Origin: an uncultured bacterium
GTDB lineage: Bacteria; Bacillota; Negativicutes; Acidaminococcales; Acidaminococcaceae
DNA: 64,000 nt
Assembly: GCA_905215645.1 (NCBI GenBank)
Contig: CAJMQS010000001.1
Coordinates: 124,001 to 188,000, forward strand
Direction of reading: 5' to 3'
The notes under the pieces are model-generated. The model was not told the DNA's origin, searched no databases, and saw only the letters and a program-made list of their open reading frames with translations. This document shows positions 31,031-38,462 of the stretch, one piece after another (the stretch's first letter is position 1; each line of letters starts with the position of its first letter). A program made the position numbers and the translations under genes.

Positions 31031-32272
31031 TTACAGGCCCATAGCCATCTGCATGGCATGTGCGATATCCAGGAACTTACTGATGATGATGGCGTTGGTG
31101 ATGTTGCTCAGGAACCCGCCGATCACCGGCACGACGAAGAAGGCCAGTTTGGAATAACGGTACTTCTTGCAGACGGCGGTCATGGTTACCATGGACACGG
31201 GCACAGCACCCAAGCCGAAGCCGGTATGGCCCACGGCGATGACAGCTGCATCGTAGTTCTTGCCCATGCCGAAGAAGTCAACGAAGTATGCGTAGAAGAT
31301 GATGAACACAGCCTGGGCCATGCACAGGATGAACAGCTGGAGGCCCATGCCGGCCAGGGTCCACAGTTTCATGGAAATGATGGACATGGAAACGAACAGG
31401 CCCAGGGAGAAGTCCCCAACGGTATCGATGCCTTCGTACAGGGTGGTATGGTCAGCGCCCTTCTTGGCATCGAAGAACAAACGAATCAGGATGCCTGCAA
31501 ACATGCAGCATACGTGGATCGGGAAAGAGATGTGCAGGGCTTTCAGTACGGTGAAGAAGGCACCGCCCAGACCCAGGGCAAAGCACATCAGGTACATGGC
31601 TTGGACGATATCGCCTTTGTGCATCTGGACACCCATGGTGGATTTCCCGGATGCTTCTTCCATTTCACCCTTCCCATCCAGAGCAGGATCTTCCAGGTGA
31701 TGTTTCCGGACGATGAAACGGCCGAAAGGCCCACCGATGATGGCACCGGAAATCAGGCCGAAGGTAGCTGCCGCGATGGCTGCTTCCATAGCGTTCCCCT
31801 GACCGAATTGGACGGCGATAGGAGCAAAAGCTGCTGCGTTGCCGTGGCCGCCAGTCATAGGGATGGAACCGGTCATCATAGCCAGCAGAGGCGGCACGGC
31901 CAGGACTTTGCCCAGGCCCAGAGCGATCACGTTCTGGATGGCGGCCAGGACGGCAGCGGAAATGCAGAACAGGACCACGTATTTCCCGCCGGTCTTCAGC
32001 AGGCTCAGGCTGGCAGCAGCACCGCTGGCGGCAAAGAAGATGCAGTAGAACAGGCTGTTGGCCACTTTGTAATCGAATTGCAGTTCACAGATACCGGCAT
32101 TGTAAAGCAGTAAACTAATGATAGCAAAAATCGTACCGCCGACAACTGCGCCAGGCAGGCAGTACTTCTTCAAGACCGGGAATTTGGCCCGCAGCCAGTC
32201 ACCGAACCAGATGGAAAGTACCCCCAATGCCAGGGTGTGGAACATGGATAATTTGATAATCATCCTCTCCAT
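31031..32272 (-). CDS. gltS: Sodium/glutamate symporter
   Basis: A 413-residue inner-membrane transporter with 10-12 helices. GltS features include WFGDWLRAKFPVLKKYCLPG and VVGGTIFAI near the start, the re-entrant loop sequence MTGSIPMTGGHGNAAAF in the middle, and GHTGFGLGAVPVSMVTM in the second half with the paired GGG/GLG loops. It imports glutamate with sodium, fitting an organism that ferments glutamate. GGAGGAGG precedes ATG 32272. Monocistronic, with its own promoter, operator-like dyad and terminator. Confidence 0.95.
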   Translation of the reverse strand: MERMIIKLSMFHTLALGVLSIWFGDWLRAKFPVLKKYCLPGAVVGGTIFAIISLLLYNAGICELQFDYKVANSLFYCIFFAASGAAASLSLLKTGGKYVVLFCISAAVLAAIQNVIALGLGKVLAVPPLLAMMTGSIPMTGGHGNAAAFAPIAVQFGQGNAMEAAIAAATFGLISGAIIGGPFGRFIVRKHHLEDPALDGKGEMEEASGKSTMGVQMHKGDIVQAMYLMCFALGLGGAFFTVLKALHISFPIHVCCMFAGILIRLFFDAKKGADHTTLYEGIDTVGDFSLGLFVSMSIISMKLWTLAGMGLQLFILCMAQAVFIIFYAYFVDFFGMGKNYDAAVIAVGHTGFGLGAVPVSMVTMTAVCKKYRYSKLAFFVVPVIGGFLSNITNAIIISKFLDIAHAMQMAMGL

Positions 32273-32363
32273 TTAAGATCCTCCTCCAATGAAAGAAAAA
32301 ATAAAATATAGTGCGTAAAGCGTGCTGCCAGGCTCCAGCCCCGACAGCCTTCATTACGAAAAT

Positions 32364-32392
32364 ATTTTATCATAGGCAAATTTGAATAACAA
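32364..32392 (-). promoter_or_regulatory. Promoter of gltS
   Basis: Minus strand TTGTTA (32392-32387), 17-bp spacer, TAAAAT (32369-32364). Leader of about 85 nt. Confidence 0.6.
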
Positions 32393-32431
32393 GATAACTG
32401 TCTGAAAATTATCACCAGTAATTGTTATCTT
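32391..32431. promoter_or_regulatory. Operator-like dyad over the gltS -35 region
   Basis: AAGATAAC (32391-32398) and GTTATCTT (32424-32431) are perfect inverted repeats with 25 bp between; flanking AT bases extend the symmetry with one offset. The proximal arm overlaps the -35 element. Confidence 0.45.
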
Positions 32432-32529
32432 ATTTTTTACACAAAATTTTGTGTTGGATTTTGTATACAAATTAACAAAATCCAGGATAAATCCCTATAA
32501 AATTATGACAATACATGTACAACGTAACG

Positions 32530-32583
32530 AAAAAGAGAGGATTACACGCTTGTAAACCTTTCCCGTGCAATCCTCTCTTTTTG
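32530..32583. terminator. Long bidirectional terminator of the miaB-htpX operon
   Basis: The arms AAAAAGAGAGGATT and AATCCTCTCTTTTT pair over 14 bp, with CACG/CGTG extending inward after one mismatch. U-runs flank both sides. It closes the eight-gene operon. Confidence 0.8.
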
Positions 32584-32638
32584 TCAATATTTCCGTCTAA
32601 AATGTCGGTGGAGCGTGGTCAGCTGTAAACTGCAGATT

Positions 32639-33499
32639 TTAGACCAATGGCTGTATGGTTCCGGCCTGACGCATCTGCTGGGCTTCTGCCCGGAGCCGTT
32701 CGATCCGTTTCTCCGTAGCAGGATGGGTGCTGAAGAGAGCCTGGGCATCCTTGGCGGAGAAAGGAGAAATGATGAACATATGGGCCGTAGCTTCCGTGGC
32801 CCGGGGCATGGTCCGGGTCCTGGCATAGCTTTCGATCTTGGCCAAAGCGTCCGCCAGGGCATCGGGGTCCCCGCTGAGCTGTCCGCCGGTATAATCCGCC
32901 ATGTATTCTCGGGTCCGGGAAATGGCCAATTGGATGATGGCCGCTGCCAAAGGAGTCAGCACCAGCATCAGCACCCCTGCGATGGGATTATTCCGCCGGT
33001 CGTCCCGGTCCCCGCCGAACCAGAAGGCGAACCGGGCCATCACAGAGATGATCCCGGCCATCCCAGCTGCAATGGTGCTGATCAGGATGTCGTCATGCTT
33101 CACATGGCTCATCTCGTGGCCCAGCACCCCGGCGATTTCCCGGGGTTCCAGCAATTCCATCAGGCCGGTGGTGACGCACACTGCCGCGTGCTCCGGATTC
33201 CGTCCCGTGGCAAAGGCATTGGGAAGTACCGTATCAATCACGTAAATCCGGGGCATGGGGAGCTGGGCTCTCTGGGCCAGTCCCTGGACGATCCCATACA
33301 GCATGGGCGCACTCTTGGCATCCACCGGCTGTGCGTTGTACTGGGAAATCACCAGCTTGTCACTGTACCAATAAATCACCGCGTTGGAAATCAGGGAAAA
33401 AGCCAGCATCACGGTCATGCCGCTGCTGCCCCCGATATAGTCGCCGATCAAAACCATCAGGCCCGTCATCAGGCCCATGAGCAAGGTTGTTTTCATCAT
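32639..33499 (-). CDS. htpX: Membrane zinc metalloprotease HtpX
   Basis: An M48-family protease of about 286 residues that degrades misfolded membrane proteins. Two helices at the N-terminus (LLMGLMTGLMVLIGDYI and GMTVMLAFSLISNAVIYWY) precede the zinc motif GVLGHEMSHVKHDD (HExxH near residue 128). Two further hydrophobic segments and the third ligand region (SRTREYMADY) follow. The ATG at 33499 gives GAGGTG proper spacing; an ATG two codons upstream would be too close. Last gene of the operon. Confidence 0.95.
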   Translation of the reverse strand: MMKTTLLMGLMTGLMVLIGDYIGGSSGMTVMLAFSLISNAVIYWYSDKLVISQYNAQPVDAKSAPMLYGIVQGLAQRAQLPMPRIYVIDTVLPNAFATGRNPEHAAVCVTTGLMELLEPREIAGVLGHEMSHVKHDDILISTIAAGMAGIISVMARFAFWFGGDRDDRRNNPIAGVLMLVLTPLAAAIIQLAISRTREYMADYTGGQLSGDPDALADALAKIESYARTRTMPRATEATAHMFIISPFSAKDAQALFSTHPATEKRIERLRAEAQQMRQAGTIQPLV

Positions 33500-33520
33500 G
33501 ATCATTCACCTCGAATTCTC

Positions 33521-34426
33521 TTACGCCCGGGGATGGCTCTTGTCAAAGACCGTCTTCAGGCGATTGTTGGTCAGATGGGTATAGATCTGGGTGGTGGAGA
33601 TGTCCGCATGTCCCAAAAGTTCCTGGACAGTCCGGAGATCCGCGCCGTTATCCAGCATATGGGTGGCAAAGGAATGGCGCAGGATATGAGGTGTCAGCGG
33701 CTTCTGGATCCCGGCTTTCACCCCATAGGCCTTGATGATCTGCCAGAACCGCTGGCGGGTCATCCCGGTGCCCCGGATGGTCAGGAACAAGCTGTCATCC
33801 TCCCTGCCGTTCTTCACGAAAAGCGGCCTCACATCGGTAAGATATTTCCTCAAGAACTGGACTGCGATCTGCCCCAGGGGGATCAGCCGTTCCTTGGCTC
33901 CTTTCCCATAGGCGATCACATACCGGGTCTCCAGGTTCACGCTGGCCCGTTTCAAGGTCAGCAGTTCCGAAACCCGCATCCCGGTAGCGTACATCACTTC
34001 CAGCATGGTCCGGTCCCGGAAACCTTCCGGCTGATGGAGATCCGGAGCGGCAAAAAGCTGTTTCACCTCTTCCAAGCTCATCACCTTCGGCAGGACCACA
34101 CCCCGGTTCCCGGCTTCCACCACTTCCGAAGGATCCTCCTCCAGGAAGCCCTCCGCCGTCATGAAACGGAAAAAGGCCTTCAGGGCAGCCAGCTTCCGGG
34201 AAGCGGAAGTGGGCGCATACTGATGCTGCCGGAGCATCTTCATATAGGCCAGGATATCCTCCCGGTCCACTTCTGTCAGGGGTTTCTTGATCCATCCGGC
34301 AAAAAGCCGGAGATCCCTGCCGTAAGATTCCCGGGTGTTATAGGCCAGTCCCATTTCCACCGTCAAATATTCCAAAAACAGATTGATTTCCTTTTCCAGT
34401 TTATTCCTTATTGACACCCTGATCAT
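33521..34426 (-). CDS. xerD: Tyrosine recombinase XerD
   Basis: A 301-residue site-specific recombinase for resolving chromosome dimers at dif. The N-terminal SAM-like core-binding domain starts at LFLEYLTVEMGLAYNTRESY. All catalytic residues are present: arginine in YATGMRVSELL, lysine in YGKGAKERLIPL, HxxR in TPHILRHSFATHML, histidine in LLGHADISTTQ, and the nucleophile tyrosine in IYTHLT. The start overlaps the hfq 3' end by 26 bp; a GTG at 34417 is an alternative. XerD rather than XerC is judged from similarity to Firmicute XerD. Confidence 0.93.
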   Translation of the reverse strand: MIRVSIRNKLEKEINLFLEYLTVEMGLAYNTRESYGRDLRLFAGWIKKPLTEVDREDILAYMKMLRQHQYAPTSASRKLAALKAFFRFMTAEGFLEEDPSEVVEAGNRGVVLPKVMSLEEVKQLFAAPDLHQPEGFRDRTMLEVMYATGMRVSELLTLKRASVNLETRYVIAYGKGAKERLIPLGQIAVQFLRKYLTDVRPLFVKNGREDDSLFLTIRGTGMTRQRFWQIIKAYGVKAGIQKPLTPHILRHSFATHMLDNGADLRTVQELLGHADISTTQIYTHLTNNRLKTVFDKSHPRA

Positions 34427-34670
34427 TCCCTTTTTTTAAGACTAGGATTGTCTCTGCTTCCAAGGGAGCAATGGTGGAAATGGCATGTTTGTAGATCAGC
34501 TGCTGTTTGCCTTCACTTTCCATGATCACAGTGAAATTGTCGAAGCCCCAGACCTTGCCGCGGACCTGGAAGCCATTGAGCAGATAGACTACAATGGTCT
34601 TTTTTTCACTGCGCACCCGGTTCAGGAAACTGTCCTGCAGATTCAGTGGTTTGTTTGTGCCAGTTGTCAT
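34401..34670 (-). CDS. hfq: RNA chaperone Hfq
   Basis: An 89-residue Sm-like protein that forms hexameric rings and pairs small RNAs with mRNAs. The Sm1 motif is in LNLQDSFLNRVRSEK then VVYLLNGFQVRGKV with GFDNFTVIM, and the Sm2 signature is YKHAISTIAP (canonical Hfq Y-KH). Short charged C-terminal tail. It is placed directly after miaA, the same order as in Proteobacteria (miaA-hfq). Confidence 0.97.
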   Translation of the reverse strand: MTTGTNKPLNLQDSFLNRVRSEKKTIVVYLLNGFQVRGKVWGFDNFTVIMESEGKQQLIYKHAISTIAPLEAETILVLKKGNDQGVNKE

Positions 34671-34730
34671 GATCTTTCTCTCCTTGTCGTGTACGTGCTG
34701 TGGAAAATCCCGGAAAGGATGCTTAGCGCC

Positions 34731-35690
34731 TCAGGGTTCTTGCTTTGGGATGAAATTCCGTTCTTGCAGCGCAGCCAGCATCTCTGCAACACATCGCTGA
34801 TAATCTGGAGGATTCTCCAGCTGGAACCACTGGATATAGGGCATTTTCTTGTACCAGGTGATCTGCCGCTTGGCAAAGTTCCGGGTGGCCTGTTTCAGCT
34901 TGGCGATGCATTCTTCCCGTGTCCACTCTCCATGGAAATACTGTAGCACCTGCCGGTACCCGATGCTCTTCATGGACTGGGCCGTTTCCGGCACGCCCAT
35001 TTCCATCAGCTTCCTGGTCTCTTCAAAAAGACCCTGTTCCACCATTTGATCCACCCGCAGGTTGATTCTCTCATATAAAGAAGCCCGAGGCATAGTCAAT
35101 CCGAAGACAACCGCGTCGTAGGGACTTTCTGCGGCCTTGGCTGCAGATACCCGTTCCCCGCCCAAGGTTGTTTCGATGGCTCTTATTATACGCCTTCTGT
35201 CGTTAATCTTCAATTCCATGGCTTTGGCCGGATCCAAGGCCTCCAGTTTCCGGTGGAGGGCTGCATTCCCTTCCCGGTCCGCATAGGCGGCAAGCTCCCG
35301 GCGCAGGGAATCCGATTCGTCCACCTGGGAAAAATCGTAGCCTTCCAAGAGGGCTTTAACGTAAAGGCCGGTCCCTCCCACCAGGATGGGCAGTTTTCCC
35401 CGGCAGTTGCAGTCCCGGATCCACTGCCCGGCCTGCTGCTGGAAATCCACCACGGAAAATTTCTCATCCGGCTCCAGGATATCCACCAGATGGTGGGGTA
35501 CCAGGGCCAGTTCTTCCGCCGTAGGTTTGGCCGTGGCGATATCCATATGGCGGAACACCAGCATGGAATCCCCGGAAATGATCTCTCCGTCCAGGAGCCG
35601 GGCCAGGGCGATGCCGCAGTGGCTCTTGCCGGTGGCCGTAGGACCGATGATGGCCAGGACTTTCGGTTTGTCCGTTCTGCCGCTGGTCAC
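34731..35690 (-). CDS. miaA: tRNA dimethylallyltransferase
   Basis: A 319-residue enzyme adding a dimethylallyl group to A37 of tRNAs that read UNN codons; MiaB later thiolates the product. The P-loop is GPTATGKSHCGIALA. DSMLVFRHMDIATAKP follows, in which the usual glutamine after DSM is leucine. Other motifs are VGGTGLYVKALLEG, INDRRRIIRAIE and NFAKRQITWYKK. Its start overlaps the upstream methyltransferase gene by four bases. Confidence 0.96.
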   Translation of the reverse strand: MTSGRTDKPKVLAIIGPTATGKSHCGIALARLLDGEIISGDSMLVFRHMDIATAKPTAEELALVPHHLVDILEPDEKFSVVDFQQQAGQWIRDCNCRGKLPILVGGTGLYVKALLEGYDFSQVDESDSLRRELAAYADREGNAALHRKLEALDPAKAMELKINDRRRIIRAIETTLGGERVSAAKAAESPYDAVVFGLTMPRASLYERINLRVDQMVEQGLFEETRKLMEMGVPETAQSMKSIGYRQVLQYFHGEWTREECIAKLKQATRNFAKRQITWYKKMPYIQWFQLENPPDYQRCVAEMLAALQERNFIPKQEP

Positions 35691-36478
35691 TGGGCTCCCT
35701 CCCTTCCGATGATCCCGTACTTGATCCGGCTGTATTTCCCACCCTGGATTTCCTGGGCTCCCAGGCTCTTCAGGAAGGCTTCTTCCCGTTCTTTCACCAC
35801 CACCCGGGGGGCCAGGCGCAGGGCCGCCCGGATCATGGAACCATCCAGGGATTTGTGATAGGAAGCCGGGCGCAGGGGCTGCATGCTGGCAGAATTCCCC
35901 ACCGGTTTCTTGAACATGGGATCGAAATAGACCACATCGAAGGAATCCGCCGGGAAGGTGGGCAGCAGTTCTTCTGCCTTGCCCAGCCGGGCTTCGATGC
36001 GACGGAGGCTGGCAGTGATGTCCGGATCGTCGATGGCATACTGCCGGAGGCCCTGGGAAACCGCCAGATACAGGACCGGGGAGGCCTCCAGCCCCACCAC
36101 TTTCCCTTCCGGACCGGTGACAAAGGACGCCACCGCTGCATCAGCGGCCAGCCCCAGGGTGCAGTCCAAGACCCGCATCCCCGGCCGGAGCCGGCAGGCC
36201 TGGACCAGATGGTCCGTACCGCCCCGTTTCAGGTTCCGGATCCGGGGGACTCCCATAGAAGGATGGTATTTCAGGATCCCTTCTTCCGTATAGACCTGGG
36301 GCCCCTGGTGGGTGGCCACCAGCACCGCCTTCATCCCCTTTTCCCGGAGCAGTTGGTCCAGGGTCCCATGGAGAGGCCGGGGAATGAAGGGCAGATCCAG
36401 GGCAGCCGCCCAGGATCGGGCCTCTTGGTATAGTTCCGTCCCGCTTTTGCGGATGACAGTGACCCCGTAAATGGACAT
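35687..36478 (-). CDS. RsmJ-like class I SAM-dependent methyltransferase
   Basis: A 263-residue protein. The SAM-binding site is RVLDCTLGLAADAAVAS, then VVGLEASPVLYLAV, and the catalytic-type motif is VVYFDPMFKKPV (DPxF, near residue 195). This pattern and the C-terminal segment match the RsmJ group, which methylates G1516 of 16S rRNA in E. coli; the target here is inferred. Embedded between mutL (22-bp gap) and miaA (4-bp overlap). Confidence 0.82.
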   Translation of the reverse strand: MSIYGVTVIRKSGTELYQEARSWAAALDLPFIPRPLHGTLDQLLREKGMKAVLVATHQGPQVYTEEGILKYHPSMGVPRIRNLKRGGTDHLVQACRLRPGMRVLDCTLGLAADAAVASFVTGPEGKVVGLEASPVLYLAVSQGLRQYAIDDPDITASLRRIEARLGKAEELLPTFPADSFDVVYFDPMFKKPVGNSASMQPLRPASYHKSLDGSMIRAALRLAPRVVVKEREEAFLKSLGAQEIQGGKYSRIKYGIIGREGAQ

Positions 36479-36500
36479 GGGTTGGATTCTCCTTTCGTGC

Positions 36501-38462
36501 TTATGTCCGTTTGAACATATGGTACAGTTCTTCGCTGGAAAGCTGGATCATGCAGGGCCGGCCATGGGGACAGGTGAAGGGATGTTCCGTGTTCAGCAGT
36601 TCCAGGATCAGCTGGCGCATCTGGCGGATGTTCAGCACTTCCCCGGCCCGGATGGCACTGTGGCAGGCGGCATAATGGAGCACGCCCTCCCGCAGATCGC
36701 TGGTCTTGATCTTCTTGTTTTCCGACAGCAGCTTCAGGATGTCGTCGATGAAGCCTTCTGCCTGGCCGTTCTCCACATCCGCCGGCAGGGCCGAGACCCG
36801 CAGAGCAGTTTCCCCCGCCGGTTCCACATCCACCCCCAGCTCCAGGAACTCCTGCCGGTAGGCTTCGATGAGCTCCACATCGGGTTTGGTCACATTGAGG
36901 AACAGGGGCAGGAGCAACTGCTGGGAAGGGATTTTCTGCTGCTGCCGGACGAATTTGTCATACATGACCCGTTCGTGGGCTGCGTGCTGGTCGATCAGAT
37001 AAAGGGCTGTTTCCGATTGGGCCACGATGAACACCCGGTCGATCTGGCCCAGAGGCCAGATCATATCCACCCCGCTGTTCAAGGCAGCGTCCCGGGCGTC
37101 TTCTGTCAGGGCTTCATCGCTGGTACCCGTTTCCTGGGTTGCCGCCATCTGCCCTGATTCCTTTCCGGGCTCTTGGCTCTCTCCGGGAGCTCCGGCTGCC
37201 CGCTGGGCTGCAAAGAATCTTTCCGTGGTCTCTTCTGAAACCGCATCCGGGACTTTCCAGACAGGCTGTCCGTAGCTGCCGCTGGGGCTGGAGGCATAGC
37301 TCCGTCCAAAGGCAGTGCTGCGAGGCTGCCATCCCCGGTCGCCGCCCTGGAAAAGGGGGCTGGTTTCCGGAGCCGGAGACGGTTTCGACAGGATGCCACT
37401 TCCTTCCCTGCCAGCTCCGGCACCGGGCTGGGCCAGAGCAACGGATCCTTCCCGGGTCTCCCGGCCCGCCATGGGCTGGGTCAGGGCCTGGCAAAGCCCA
37501 TGGTACACCGCCCGGTACACCGCACTTTCATCCCCGAACTTGATCTCGCTTTTCTGGGGATGGACATTGATGTCGATGAGATGGGTATCGATGCCGATGT
37601 CCAGCACTGCAAAAGGGAACCCGGCCTTAGGGATCTGGGACTGGTAGGCATGGTCGATGGCTTTGCTCACCATCCGGTTGTTGATGCAGCGACCGTTCAC
37701 AAAAAGGGTCTGCCACTGCCGGGTCCCTTTCAGCAGGGTGGGCCGGCTGATGTATCCTTTGACGGAGATCCCCTCCTGGGTATAGTCCACAGTCAGGAGT
37801 TCCCTCGTCACTTCTTTCCCGTAGAGGGAGCCGATGGTGTCCAGGATCTCCCCGCTGCCCGGGGTATTGATCACTTCTTTGTCATCCCGGGTGAGGGTCA
37901 GATGGACGTCCGGCCGGGACAGAGCGATCTTGGATAGGATCTCGCTGATGTACCGGCCTTCTGTATTCGTTGTCCGGAGGAATTTCCGCCGGGCAGGGAC
38001 GTTATAGAACAGGTCTTTCACAGTGATGGTGGTGCCCACATCGCCCCCCATGGATTCCACCTCCATCTCTTCGCCCCCGTCGATGGTGATCCGGGTGGCA
38101 AATTCCGAGCCGGCTTCCCGGGTCAGCAGGGTGAAATGGGAAACAGAGGCGATGCTGGGCAGGGCTTCTCCCCGGAAGCCCAGGGTGTGGAGGGTCAGCA
38201 AGTCATCCGCCTTCACGATCTTGCTGGTGGCATGGCGCAGGATGGCCATCCGGGCATTGGCTTCGTCCATCCCGGATCCGTTGTCCCGGACCCGGATGAA
38301 CTCCGTCCCCCCGGCAAAGATATCCACTTCGATCTGGCTGGCGCCGGCGTCCAGGGAATTCTCCACCAGTTCCTTCACCACGGAAGCAGGTTTTTCCACC
38401 ACTTCCCCGGCTGCGATCTGGTTGGAAGTATTCTGGTCCAGCAGCTGTACTTTGGCGCTCAT
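36501..38462 (-). CDS. mutL: DNA mismatch repair protein MutL
   Basis: A 653-residue GHKL ATPase: ENSLDAGASQIEVD and RVRDNGSGM bind ATP, LGFRGEALPSI is the lid, and TTITVKDLFYNVPARR follows. A proline/serine-rich linker of about 120 residues separates a C-terminal endonuclease/dimerisation domain. That domain has DQHAAHERVMYD, ACHSAIRAGE and CPHGRPCM. In the nuclease motif DQHA(x2)E(x4)E the last glutamate is aspartate here. MutL coordinates MutS with downstream excision. GGAGG precedes the ATG, which overlaps the mutS stop. Confidence 0.97.
   Translation of the reverse strand: MSAKVQLLDQNTSNQIAAGEVVEKPASVVKELVENSLDAGASQIEVDIFAGGTEFIRVRDNGSGMDEANARMAILRHATSKIVKADDLLTLHTLGFRGEALPSIASVSHFTLLTREAGSEFATRITIDGGEEMEVESMGGDVGTTITVKDLFYNVPARRKFLRTTNTEGRYISEILSKIALSRPDVHLTLTRDDKEVINTPGSGEILDTIGSLYGKEVTRELLTVDYTQEGISVKGYISRPTLLKGTRQWQTLFVNGRCINNRMVSKAIDHAYQSQIPKAGFPFAVLDIGIDTHLIDINVHPQKSEIKFGDESAVYRAVYHGLCQALTQPMAGRETREGSVALAQPGAGAGREGSGILSKPSPAPETSPLFQGGDRGWQPRSTAFGRSYASSPSGSYGQPVWKVPDAVSEETTERFFAAQRAAGAPGESQEPGKESGQMAATQETGTSDEALTEDARDAALNSGVDMIWPLGQIDRVFIVAQSETALYLIDQHAAHERVMYDKFVRQQQKIPSQQLLLPLFLNVTKPDVELIEAYRQEFLELGVDVEPAGETALRVSALPADVENGQAEGFIDDILKLLSENKKIKTSDLREGVLHYAACHSAIRAGEVLNIRQMRQLILELLNTEHPFTCPHGRPCMIQLSSEELYHMFKRT

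Larger units (their letters stand above)
32273..32638. other. Intergenic region of 366 bp, gltS to htpX, no gene
   Basis: Contains the gltS promoter and dyad, AT-rich sequence, and the htpX terminator. No ORF with coding character. Confidence 0.6.
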
